From: Actinoplanes palleronii
Lineage (GTDB): Bacteria > Actinomycetota > Actinomycetes > Mycobacteriales > Micromonosporaceae
Length of the DNA stretch: 64,000 nucleotides
Assembly: GCF_016862315.1 (NCBI RefSeq)
Contig: NZ_BOMS01000025.1
Location: forward strand, 49,086-113,085
Direction: 5' to 3'
Shown here: piece after piece, positions 1-7,846 of the stretch
Layout: every line of letters starts with the position of its first letter
How positions within the stretch are numbered: position 1 is the stretch's first letter
Notes under the pieces: model-generated
Database searches by the model: none
The model's input: only the letters and a program-made list of their open reading frames with translations
What the model was told of the DNA's origin: nothing
Position numbers and translations under genes: made by a program

Positions 1-126
1 GTTGCCGAACTGCTGACCCTGACCGCCGAACTGCTGGCCCTGGCCCTGACCGGGGCCCGGACCGCCGAACTGCTGGCCCTGGCCCTGACCGCCGAACTGC
101 TGGCCCTGACCGGGACCGCCGCCCGG
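1..126 (-). repeat. Gly-Gln-Phe codon repeat in the DivIVA-domain gene
   Basis: The segment encodes repeated blocks of the type GQGQQFGG, read on the minus strand, with at least four copies. The repeats run off the window edge. The encoded region is low-complexity, rich in Gln and Gly with periodic Phe, and expected to be disordered. Confidence 0.8.
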
Positions 127-561
127 AGCGCCCATGCCGGCGCCGGCCATCCCGTTGCGCGGCATGCCGCTGCCCGGGCCGCCGGAGAGCGCGGGCGGGC
201 CGCTCGGCTGCCCGATCGGACCGGACCGGTCGATGGAGCCACGGTCGATCGCACCGGACCGGTCAGCCGACAGGCCACCACGCATCGAGTCACGCATCGG
301 GTCGACCGGACGGCCGCCCCGCTCCTCGAACTCGGCGAGCTGACGCTCGACCCGGTCGAGGTGCAGGTCCACCTGCCACTCGTCGTAGCCGCCGAAGCGC
401 ACCCGGAAGACGACGTCGTGCACTTCCTGAGCGGCGACCGGCGGACCGGCCTGCTCGCCGGCCAGGGTCGCCTCGACCCGGTCCAGGAAGGCGTCGACCT
501 CGTCGACCTTGTAGCCCCGGCGCAGCGCGCGCCGCCGGAAACGCTGTCCCTGACTCGTCAC
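1..561 (-). CDS. DivIVA-domain protein, partial (3' end beyond window)
   Basis: The N-terminal ~60 residues contain RGYKVDEVDAFLDRVEATL, the membrane-curvature/coiled-coil DivIVA motif, followed by a second motif around VRFGGYDEWQVDLHLDRVE. After about residue 75 the protein turns into a Gly/Pro/Ser/Met-rich tail that ends, inside the window, in Gly-Gln-Phe repeats. The start is a GTG preceded by GGGAG about 8 nt upstream. It lies 37 nt downstream of rlmN on the same strand and is probably the last gene of that operon. DivIVA-domain proteins act at poles and septa in actinobacteria; this short one with a disordered tail is not the canonical Wag31. The C-terminus is missing because the window ends. 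Confidence 0.8.
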   Translation of the reverse strand, partial: MTSQGQRFRRRALRRGYKVDEVDAFLDRVEATLAGEQAGPPVAAQEVHDVVFRVRFGGYDEWQVDLHLDRVERQLAEFEERGGRPVDPMRDSMRGGLSADRSGAIDRGSIDRSGPIGQPSGPPALSGGPGSGMPRNGMAGAGMGAPGGGPGQGQQFGGQGQGQQFGGPGPGQGQGQQFGGQGQQFGN

Positions 562-598
562 AACGTCTCCCACTCCGCTCGCTGGGACCTACGCCCAG

Positions 599-1777
599 TC
601 ACTGTGCCACCTCCGCGTCGGCTGCGACGCCGTCTGCGCCTGCCTGCGTCAACTCCCCCGCGGCCAGCTGGCCGCAGGCGCCGTCGATCTCCCGGCCGCG
701 GGTGTCGCGCACCGTTGTCTCCACACCGGCCGCGAGCAGCCGCCGGACGAACTCCCGCTCGACCGGCTTCGGGCTGGCATCCCACTTGCTGCCCGGGGTC
801 GGGTTCAGCGGGATGAGGTTCACATGGGCCAGCTTGCCGTGCAGTAGGCGGCCAAGCAGGTCGGCACGCCAGGGCTGATCGTTTACGTCCCTGATCAGGG
901 CGTATTCGATGGAGACCCGACGGCCGGTCTGCGCCGCGTAGTCGAACGCGGCATCGAGCACCTCGGCCACCTTCCAACGCTGGTTGACGGGCACAAGCTC
1001 ATCGCGCAGATCATCATCGGGGGCGTGCAGTGACAACGCAAGAGTCACTGAGAGCTGTTCGGCGATCAACCGGCGCATTGCGGGCACCAAACCCACCGTG
1101 GACACCGTGATGTGCCGTTGTGAAAGTCCGAGACCCTCCGGAGCAGGGGTTGTCAGGCGGCGGACCGCCTCGATCACCCGGGGATAGTTGGCCAGCGGCT
1201 CACCCATCCCCATGAAGACCACCCGGGACAACCGGGGCGGTGAACCGGTGACCACGCCGGAGGCGGCCACCCCGGCCAGATAGACGCACTGGTCGACGAT
1301 CTCGGCCACCGAGAGGTTGCGGGTCAGGCCCTGCTGGCCGGTCGCGCAGAACGGGCAGGCCATCCCGCAGCCGGCCTGGCTGGAGACACAGGCCGTCACC
1401 CGGTTCGAATACCCCATCAGCACGCTCTCGACCAGAGCGCCGTCGTGCAGCTTCCACAGCGTCTTACGGGTCGCGCCGTCGTCGCAGTCCTGCTCCCGGA
1501 TCGGGGTCAGCAGGGTGGGCAGCAGATCGGCGGTGATCCGGTCACGCGAGGCGGCGGGGAGATCCGTCATCGCCGAGGCGTCACGGACGAACCTGCCGAA
1601 GTAGTGGGTGGAGAGCTGCTTGGCCCGGAACGCCGGCTCGCCCAGGGCGGCGACGGCCGCCTTGCGCGCGTCGAGGTCGAGATCCGCCAGGTGGCGCGGG
1701 GGCATGCTGGGACGGCGGCGAGTGATGACCGCGTCGGGCTTGTCGGGACTGATCGGGATGACCGGAAGAATCGTCAT
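599..1777 (-). CDS. rlmN: 23S rRNA (adenine-C2)-methyltransferase RlmN
   Basis: Radical-SAM enzyme that methylates C2 of A2503 in 23S rRNA and A37 of some tRNAs. The 4Fe-4S motif CxxxCxxC is visible as C137, C141 and C144 in [15 protein letters not shown]. The C-terminal Cys of the two-cysteine mechanism is present in DGACGQL. Length is 392 aa, normal for the family, with an N-terminal extension of about 25 aa relative to short homologues. It sits 43 nt downstream of cdsA on the same strand, a common actinobacterial order. Identification is firm; the exact start is less so because an internal ATG at SMPPRHL is also possible. Confidence 0.95.
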   Translation of the reverse strand: MTILPVIPISPDKPDAVITRRRPSMPPRHLADLDLDARKAAVAALGEPAFRAKQLSTHYFGRFVRDASAMTDLPAASRDRITADLLPTLLTPIREQDCDDGATRKTLWKLHDGALVESVLMGYSNRVTACVSSQAGCGMACPFCATGQQGLTRNLSVAEIVDQCVYLAGVAASGVVTGSPPRLSRVVFMGMGEPLANYPRVIEAVRRLTTPAPEGLGLSQRHITVSTVGLVPAMRRLIAEQLSVTLALSLHAPDDDLRDELVPVNQRWKVAEVLDAAFDYAAQTGRRVSIEYALIRDVNDQPWRADLLGRLLHGKLAHVNLIPLNPTPGSKWDASPKPVEREFVRRLLAAGVETTVRDTRGREIDGACGQLAAGELTQAGADGVAADAEVAQ

Positions 1778-1820
1778 GGCGTATCCAGTCTCCCACGCTC
1801 GCTGAGTACGTCGCCCATAG

Positions 1821-2900
1821 CTAGTTCGGCGCGATGATCGCGAAGAGCAGGTAGGCCGTGGGGACCGCGAAGAGGATGGAGTCCAACCGGTCCATCAGCC
1901 CACCATGGCCGGGCAGCAGGTTGCTCATGTCCTTCACGCGGAGGTCCCGCTTCAGCATCGACTCGAACAGGTCGCCGAGAACCGCGACCACCGAGATCAC
2001 CGCGCCGAACAGGAGGCCGTAGTAGACCGGCACCTCCATCAGGAAGAACAGCAACGCGCCGCTGCCGATCGCGGCCGCCGTGACCGAGCCGGCGAAGCCC
2101 TCCCAGGACTTCTTCGGGCTGATCTTCGGGGCCATCGGGGTCTTGCCGAAGAAGACGCCGGCCGCGTAACCACCGGTGTCCGAGAGCACCACGGCGACGA
2201 CGGTGGCGAGCACCCGCCACTGTCCGTCGTCCTCCGGCCGGACCAGCATCGCGGCGAAGCTGAGCAGGAACGGCACGTAGACGGCGATCAGCGTGATCGC
2301 GGTGAAGTCGCGGCGCACCGCCTGCATACCGTCGGCGAGACGCCAGAGGGCCGCGGCGCCGATCGTGGCGACCAGGCCGAGGGTGAGCGCGTCGGTGCCC
2401 TCGTACCAGGCCAGGCCGGTCATCACCACGGTGCCGGCGATCAGCGGGACCAGCGGCGGGCGGGCGCCGGTCACGGTCAGCGCGCGGGCGGTCTCCCAGA
2501 CCCCGACGGCTGCCGCCACGACCACCACGCCCAGCAGGGCCGGCGGCCAGACCAGCAGCGACGCCAGGACGACCAGGCCCAGGCTGAGCCCGACCGCGAT
2601 GGCGGCGGGCAGGTTGCGCCCGGCCCGGCTCTTGCCCTGCTCACCCTGGCCACGGCCGGCACGACGCCGGCCCTTGACCCGTTTGCCGGCCGGCGGCTCG
2701 AGCGGGCCGTCCGGCGCGTTCATCGGAGCGGGCCGCTCGTCCACGTGCCGGACCGGATCGGGGTAGGCCTGCGCGGCGGGACTGCGCCGGTGCTCGGCAT
2801 ACGGATCCTCCGGGGTGGCGGGGGTGCGATGGGCGTACGACGCCGGCACGCTGGTGTCGTCGCCGGAGGCCTGCCCGGCACGCGGATCGAGGTAGGACAT
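1821..2900 (-). CDS. cdsA: Phosphatidate cytidylyltransferase CdsA
   Basis: Makes CDP-diacylglycerol from phosphatidic acid and CTP at the membrane, the entry point to phospholipid synthesis. The C-terminal CDP-diglyceride synthase signature is clear: [10 protein letters not shown] followed by [12 protein letters not shown]. The protein has about eight hydrophobic segments from residue ~95 onward. The first ~90 residues are a polar, Pro/Arg-rich cytoplasmic extension ending in a basic patch ([13 protein letters not shown]), making it longer (359 aa) than the 270-aa enterobacterial enzyme, as often seen in actinobacteria. Its ATG overlaps the frr stop codon by one base, so translation is probably coupled. 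Confidence 0.95.
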   Translation of the reverse strand: MSYLDPRAGQASGDDTSVPASYAHRTPATPEDPYAEHRRSPAAQAYPDPVRHVDERPAPMNAPDGPLEPPAGKRVKGRRRAGRGQGEQGKSRAGRNLPAAIAVGLSLGLVVLASLLVWPPALLGVVVVAAAVGVWETARALTVTGARPPLVPLIAGTVVMTGLAWYEGTDALTLGLVATIGAAALWRLADGMQAVRRDFTAITLIAVYVPFLLSFAAMLVRPEDDGQWRVLATVVAVVLSDTGGYAAGVFFGKTPMAPKISPKKSWEGFAGSVTAAAIGSGALLFFLMEVPVYYGLLFGAVISVVAVLGDLFESMLKRDLRVKDMSNLLPGHGGLMDRLDSILFAVPTAYLLFAIIAPN

Positions 2901-3457
2901 CAGACTTCGAGCAGCTCGGCTTCCTTGTGCTTGAGAAGCTCGTCGATCACCGCGACGTACCGGTGGGTGACGTCGTCGAGCTCCTTCTCACCACGACGGC
3001 CGTCATCTTCCCCGGCCTCGCCGTCCTTGACCAGCTTGTCGATCTGATCCTTGGCCTTGCGGCGCACGTTGCGGATCGCGACCCGGCTCTCCTCGGACTT
3101 GCCGCGCGCCACCTTGATCATCTCGCGACGACGTTCCTCGGTCATCTGCGGGAGGTGGATGCGCAGCTGGGTGCCCTCGTTGTTCGGGTTGACCCCGAGG
3201 TCCGAGTCGCGGATGGCCCGCTCGATCGGGCCGAGCTGGGTACCGTCGTACGGCTTGACGATGACCATGCGCGGCTCCGGAACACCGACCGAGGCCATCT
3301 GGGTCACCGGGGTGGGCGCGCCGTAGTAGTCCACCATGATCTTCGAGAACATCGCCGGAGTCGCCCGGCCGGTACGGATGGCGGCGAACTCCTCCTTGGC
3401 GTGCTCGACCGCGCTTTCCATCTTCTCTTCGGCCTCGAAGAGGGTTTCCTCGATCAC
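2900..3457 (-). CDS. frr: Ribosome recycling factor
   Basis: With EF-G it splits post-termination ribosomes. Length 185 aa matches the family exactly, and typical segments are present ([14 protein letters not shown] near the N-terminus, [22 protein letters not shown] in the middle, of which the LPQMTEERR stretch is highly conserved). The start is GTG. An AGGAGG lies 12 nt upstream, rather far, so the shorter GAGAAGAG may serve instead. It is located between pyrH and cdsA, the standard bacterial order. Confidence 0.97.
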   Translation of the reverse strand: MIEETLFEAEEKMESAVEHAKEEFAAIRTGRATPAMFSKIMVDYYGAPTPVTQMASVGVPEPRMVIVKPYDGTQLGPIERAIRDSDLGVNPNNEGTQLRIHLPQMTEERRREMIKVARGKSEESRVAIRNVRRKAKDQIDKLVKDGEAGEDDGRRGEKELDDVTHRYVAVIDELLKHKEAELLEV

Positions 3458-3524
3458 CGGCTCTTCTCGCCTCCTTGCTGGCTTCGGTGGTGCGGGATGT
3501 GGGGACGTCCGCGGGTCAGCGAGC

Positions 3525-4286
3525 TCACGCGGTGATCAGGGTGCCGATCTTCTCGCCGGCACACGCGCGCACGATGGTGTCGTCACCGTCGGCGCCGAAC
3601 ACCAGCATCGGGAGCTTGTTCTCCTCGCAGAGGCTGAACGCGGCCTGGTCGGCCACCCGCAGCCCGCGCTGGAGGATCTCCTGGAAGGTGATGTTGTCCA
3701 GCTTGCGCGCGTCCGGGTCGACCCGCGGGTCGGCGGTGTACACCCCGTCGACGCCGTTCTTGCTCATCAGCACCATGTCCGCGTGGATCTCCAGCGCACG
3801 CTGAGCGGTCACCGTGTCGGTGGAGAAGTACGGCATGCCGGCCCCGGCGCCGAAGATCACGACGCGGCCCTTCTCCAGGTGCCGGATCGCCCGCAGCGGG
3901 ATGTACGGCTCGGCGACCTGTGCCATGTGAATGGCCGTCTGCACCCGGGTCTCGATGCCCTCCTTCTCCAGGAAGTCCTGGAGAGCGAGGCAGTTCATCA
4001 CCGTCCCGAGCATGCCCATGTAATCCGCGCGGTTCCGGTCCATGCCACGCTTCTGCAGCTCGGCGCCCCGGAAGAAGTTGCCGCCACCGACGACCACGGC
4101 CACCTGGATACCCCGCTGGTTGACCGTGGCGATCTGCCTGGCCAGCGCGGACACCACGTCGGGGTCGACGCCGACGGCGCCGCCACCGAATACCTCGCCG
4201 GACAGCTTCAGCACCACCCGGCGCGGCCGCATGGTCGGCGGGTTCGGATCGTCCACCGCGGCGGACTGTTCGGTCACCATCGTCAT
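3525..4286 (-). CDS. pyrH: UMP kinase
   Basis: Phosphorylates UMP to UDP in pyrimidine nucleotide synthesis; bacterial amino-acid-kinase fold. The glycine-rich N-terminal loop [13 protein letters not shown] and the [13 protein letters not shown] region near the C-terminus fit PyrH. I chose the ATG at 4286 (protein 253 aa), which has a purine stretch (GGGAAGG) upstream. An upstream in-frame start at 4349 would add 21 atypical residues. It lies between tsf and frr in the conserved operon. Confidence 0.95.
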   Translation of the reverse strand: MTMVTEQSAAVDDPNPPTMRPRRVVLKLSGEVFGGGAVGVDPDVVSALARQIATVNQRGIQVAVVVGGGNFFRGAELQKRGMDRNRADYMGMLGTVMNCLALQDFLEKEGIETRVQTAIHMAQVAEPYIPLRAIRHLEKGRVVIFGAGAGMPYFSTDTVTAQRALEIHADMVLMSKNGVDGVYTADPRVDPDARKLDNITFQEILQRGLRVADQAAFSLCEENKLPMLVFGADGDDTIVRACAGEKIGTLITA

Positions 4287-4387
4287 GAGACCCGCCTTCC
4301 CTTCACTTTCTGCAGGAGACCTTATGCGACCGGGAGGCCGGACGCTCAATCGCGTGACCGACCTCCCGTGCCATAACTTGTGGTGCC

Positions 4388-5218
4388 TTACTCCTGGCCG
4401 ACCTCGTACCGGACGAACCGGGTGATCTCGATACCGGCCTCGGAGGCGATCTGCTTGACCGTCTTCTTGTTGTCGACGACCGAAGCCTGCTCGAGCAGGA
4501 CGTAGTCCTTGAAGAAGGAGTTCACCCGGCCGTCAACGATCTTCGTGATGGCCTGCTCGGGCTTGCCCTCCTCGCGAGCGGTCTGCTCGGCGATCCGGCG
4601 CTCCGACTCGACGACCTCGGCGGGGACGTCCTCGCGGGTCAGGTACTTCGGCCGCATCGCGGCGGCCTGCATGCCGATGCCACGGGCGTCCGCGTCGGCG
4701 GCCTCGTCGTTCTTGCCCGAGTACTCGACCAGAACGCCGACCTGCGGCGGCAGGTCCTGCGCCTTGCGGTGCAGGTAGATCGCCACGGTGCCGTCGAGGA
4801 TCGTGAAGCGGTTCACCACGATCTTCTCACCGATCTTGGCGGCGTACTCCTGAACGGTGTCGGCGACGGTCTTGCCGTCCTCCAGCGTCGCAGCGAGCAG
4901 CGCGGCGGCGTCGGCGATCTTGTTGGCCGCGCCGAACTCGACGAAGCGCTGACCCAGCGCGACGAAGTCCGGGGTCTTGGCGACGAAGTCGGTCTCACAG
5001 TTCAGCTCGAGCAGAGCCCCACCGGAGTGGCTGACGATGCCGTTGGCCGCGGTCCGACCGGCGCGCTTGCCGACGTCCTTGGCACCCTTGATGCGCAGGA
5101 ACTCGACGGCCTTGTCGAAGTCGCCCTCGGACTCCTCGAGCGCCTTCTTGCAGTCCATCATGCCGGCACCGGTGAGTTCGCGGAGCTTCTTCACGTCCGC
5201 GGCGGTGTAGTTAGCCAT
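4388..5218 (-). CDS. tsf: Elongation factor Ts
   Basis: Nucleotide-exchange factor for EF-Tu. The N-terminal UBA-like domain ([19 protein letters not shown]) and the EF-Tu-contacting motif [10 protein letters not shown] are intact. Length 276 aa is normal for actinobacteria. It follows rpsB by 77 nt on the same strand. A GAGAAGAG element precedes the ATG. Confidence 0.97.
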   Translation of the reverse strand: MANYTAADVKKLRELTGAGMMDCKKALEESEGDFDKAVEFLRIKGAKDVGKRAGRTAANGIVSHSGGALLELNCETDFVAKTPDFVALGQRFVEFGAANKIADAAALLAATLEDGKTVADTVQEYAAKIGEKIVVNRFTILDGTVAIYLHRKAQDLPPQVGVLVEYSGKNDEAADADARGIGMQAAAMRPKYLTREDVPAEVVESERRIAEQTAREEGKPEQAITKIVDGRVNSFFKDYVLLEQASVVDNKKTVKQIASEAGIEITRFVRYEVGQE

Positions 5219-5295
5219 GACTCTTCTCTCGATGTCAGTCGGGATTCGGCCGCCGTCACCGGCAAGTGACGGCGGCCGGAAGCACGTCGGTTGAC

Positions 5296-6234
5296 TTACT
5301 CGGCGGGGACGGCGGCCGGAGCAGCGGCGACCGGCTCGGCGGCCGGCTCGGCAGCAGCGGGCTCGGCGGCAACCGGCTCAGCGGCGGCGACGGCGGCGAC
5401 AGCAGCGGCCGGCTCAGCGGCGGCGGGCTCGTCGGCCTTCTTCTCGGCACCCTCGTAGAGGTCCCGCTCCCACTCGGGCAGCGGCTCCCCGGCGGCGACG
5501 GCGCCGGCCTCGGGCTTGGCGTCCGCGTCACCGCGGTTGCGGCCGGAGCGCTGGATCAGACCGTCGGCGACCGCGGTCGCGATGACCCGGGTCAGCAGCT
5601 CGGCCGAGCGGATCGCGTCGTCGTTGCCCGGGATCGGGAAGTCGACCTCGTCCGGGTCACAGTTGGTGTCCAGCACCGCGATGACCGGGATGCCCAGCTT
5701 GCGGGCCTCGTCGACGGCGATGTGCTCCTTCTTGGTGTCCACGACCCAGATCGCCGACGGCGTCTTGGTCATGTCACGGAGGCCACCGAGCGTCTTGGTG
5801 AGCTTGGTCTTCTCGCGGAAGAGCTGGAGGGTCTCCTTCTTGGTGTAACCCGCGGCAGTGCCGGTCAGGTCACCCAGAGCCTCGAGCTCCTTCATGCGCT
5901 GCAGACGCTTGTACACCGTCTGGAAGTTGGTCAGCATGCCGCCGAGCCAGCGGTGGTTCACGTACGGCTGACCGACCCGCGTCGCCTGCTCGGCGATGGC
6001 CTCCTGAGCCTGCTTCTTGGTGCCGACGAAGAGGATGTGACCACCCTCGGCGACGGTGCCCCGCACGAAGGCGTACGCCTTCTCGATGTACTCGAGAGTC
6101 TGGCGCAGGTCGATGATGTAGATACCGTTGCGCTCGGTGAAGATGAAGCGCTTCATCTTCGGGTTCCAGCGGCGGGTCTGGTGCCCGAAGTGGACACCGC
6201 TCTCCAGCAGCTGACGCATGGTCACTACGGCCAT
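5296..6234 (-). CDS. rpsB: 30S ribosomal protein S2
   Basis: Small-subunit protein S2, first gene of the rpsB-tsf-pyrH-frr-cdsA-rlmN series. The conserved core starts at [20 protein letters not shown] and includes [21 protein letters not shown] lies 7 nt upstream of the ATG. After residue ~245 comes an Ala/Glu/Pro/Val-rich acidic tail of about 65 residues made of irregular [15 protein letters not shown] repeats, so the protein is longer (312 aa) than the ~240-aa E. coli protein. Such tails occur in actinobacterial S2 proteins and are expected to be disordered. Confidence 0.97.
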   Translation of the reverse strand: MAVVTMRQLLESGVHFGHQTRRWNPKMKRFIFTERNGIYIIDLRQTLEYIEKAYAFVRGTVAEGGHILFVGTKKQAQEAIAEQATRVGQPYVNHRWLGGMLTNFQTVYKRLQRMKELEALGDLTGTAAGYTKKETLQLFREKTKLTKTLGGLRDMTKTPSAIWVVDTKKEHIAVDEARKLGIPVIAVLDTNCDPDEVDFPIPGNDDAIRSAELLTRVIATAVADGLIQRSGRNRGDADAKPEAGAVAAGEPLPEWERDLYEGAEKKADEPAAAEPAAAVAAVAAAEPVAAEPAAAEPAAEPVAAAPAAVPAE

Positions 6235-6746
6235 GGTGGTGCTCCCTGATCTACCCTGGTTGTCACGCCCACCGGCGATGGGCGTCCTGGCGCCCGGTCA
6301 GCAGCCACAGTCGGACCCGAAAGATCTTCAGGACCAGGGAGGGCCGTCGCCGTCGGTCTTCGCTGAAGAAACAGCATGCAGACCTTCGGAGGGCGCGCGA
6401 GGTCGACCGCGTGGGCGGTCGCCGTCGTCCAGCATACGCCAACCCGCCGGGCGCTCTTCTGCTGGCCTTTCGCAGGGTCGCGTCGTCCCTTATCAGAGGG
6501 CTGTGTCGGCTTTCGTCAGGGGCGCCGGGGTGCTTCTGCCGGGGTGCCTGGAGGCTTCGGCTCATCCCCGTCTTTGCCGGCCGCTCGTCTCCACGGTTCG
6601 TCCTGGCAGGCCGGCCGCTCATCCCCGTCAGGCTCACGGCCAAGCCGGCCGCTGATCCCCGTCAGGCTCACGGCCAGGCCGGCCGCTCAGGCTCACGGCC
6701 AAGCCGGCCGCTCAGGCTCACGGCCAAGCCGGCCGCTCAGTCATTG
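6235..6746. other. Intergenic region upstream of rpsB, no gene seen
   Basis: This 512-bp gap should hold the rpsB operon promoter and leader. No reading frame in it has convincing composition. Its part nearest the membrane-protein gene (6606-6746) is made of tandem repeats described separately. I could not assign a promoter with confidence. Confidence 0.6.
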
Positions 6747-6765
6747 TCAGGCCACGGCAAGGCCG
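6606..6765. repeat. GC-rich tandem repeat (25/34-bp units)
   Basis: Successive imperfect copies share the core GCCGGCCGCTCAGGCTCACG, with some copies carrying an inserted ATCCCCGT. Unit length alternates between about 25 and 34 bp. The last units run into the 3' end of the minus-strand membrane-protein gene. Most of the array is non-coding. Confidence 0.75.
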
Positions 6766-7340
6766 GCGGCGAGCAGCAGGAGCACGCCGGCCGGGAGGTA
6801 GATCAGCGGCGCGCGCAGCCAGGCGTCCCGGGTCGCCGGGCCGCCGCCGGCCGCCGCGTTGCCGGCCGAGAACAGGCCGAACCCGGTGAGCGCCAGGCCC
6901 AGCGCCAACAGCACGGCGGGCACGATGCCCCGGGCGGTGGCATCGGCGGCGAAAGTCACTGTCATCAGCAATCGCAACACCGGGACGAACAGGACGAGCA
7001 CCGCGACCGCGACGATCACCGAGGAGAGCGGACGGCGGACCGACGCCTTACCGGGCTGCGGTACCGGTTGCTGGATCGGCTGCGGCGCCGGCGGCAACGC
7101 GGGCGGCGGGATCGTCGGATACTCCGGGCCGCGGATCGGGATACGACCTGATTCGTACGGGCCACGCGGCTCCGGACCGGCCGGACGCTGCTCGGGCAGT
7201 CGCACGGCGCCGGTGTCGTGCCGTCCCTCGCCGAGTGCGTGCGCGCCTGTCGACTCCGCCTCGGGGTATCCCGGCGGGCCGCTGTACCGGCTTCCGGAAT
7301 ACCAGCTCGGGCCGGACTCGTCGGCGTATCGATGCTCCAC
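6747..7340 (-). CDS. Pro-rich membrane protein of unknown function
   Basis: Hypothetical protein, about 197 aa from the GTG that begins VEHRYADESGP. The first ~100 residues are polar and rich in Pro, Gly and Tyr. The second half has three hydrophobic segments: SSVIVAVAVLVLFVPVLRLL, then ARGIVPAVLLALGLALTG, then LIYLPAGVLLLLAAGLAVA at the very end. No catalytic motif is seen. A longer form starting at 7388 is possible; neither start has a clear ribosome binding site, so the message may be leaderless. It is divergent from yraN with a gap of about 150 bp. Confidence 0.65.
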   Translation of the reverse strand: MEHRYADESGPSWYSGSRYSGPPGYPEAESTGAHALGEGRHDTGAVRLPEQRPAGPEPRGPYESGRIPIRGPEYPTIPPPALPPAPQPIQQPVPQPGKASVRRPLSSVIVAVAVLVLFVPVLRLLMTVTFAADATARGIVPAVLLALGLALTGFGLFSAGNAAAGGGPATRDAWLRAPLIYLPAGVLLLLAAGLAVA

Positions 7341-7486
7341 GAATTCGCACCGTAGGCGACCCGGGCCGCCGATGCCACCGGTGAGCACTTATCACACCTG
7401 ATCGGTGACCGTACGGGAATCCACAGTCACGCTGTGTCCACAGGCGGATCCACTCCGAGTGGCCGGCCCTGCCACCGTCCGGCCTC

Positions 7487-7846
7487 ATGACGACACAGCG
7501 ACAGGCGATCGGGGCGTACGGCGAACGACTCGCCGCCCGGCACCTGGAGAACCGCGGGCTTCGGGTGCTGGCCCGCAACTGGCGGTGCTCCGACGGCGAG
7601 GTCGACCTGATCCTGCGGGACGGCGACGACGTGGTGTTCTGCGAGGTCAAAACGCGGCGGACGGCGACGTTCGGGCCACCGGCCGCCGCTGTCGACCCGC
7701 GCAAGGTGCGCAAACTGCGGCTGCTCGCCGTCCGCTGGCTGGACGAGTCCGGGACACACGCCCGGCAGATCCGGTTCGACGTGGTCGAGGTGCTCCCGCA
7801 GCGACGCGGCGCCAGCCGGGTCGTGCACATCCGGGCGGCGTTCTGA
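7487..7846 (+). CDS. YraN family (UPF0102) putative endonuclease-fold protein
   Basis: 119 aa. The motifs AIGAYGERLAARHLENRGLR, DGEVDLILRDGD and VVFCEVKTRR form the restriction-endonuclease-like core (E, D, and ExK) of the UPF0102/YraN family. The biochemical role is not established. Its stop codon overlaps the start codon of comM (TGATG), so the two are translationally coupled. The order yraN-comM-dprA is conserved in actinobacteria and links it to DNA processing. Confidence 0.9.
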   Translation: MTTQRQAIGAYGERLAARHLENRGLRVLARNWRCSDGEVDLILRDGDDVVFCEVKTRRTATFGPPAAAVDPRKVRKLRLLAVRWLDESGTHARQIRFDVVEVLPQRRGASRVVHIRAAF

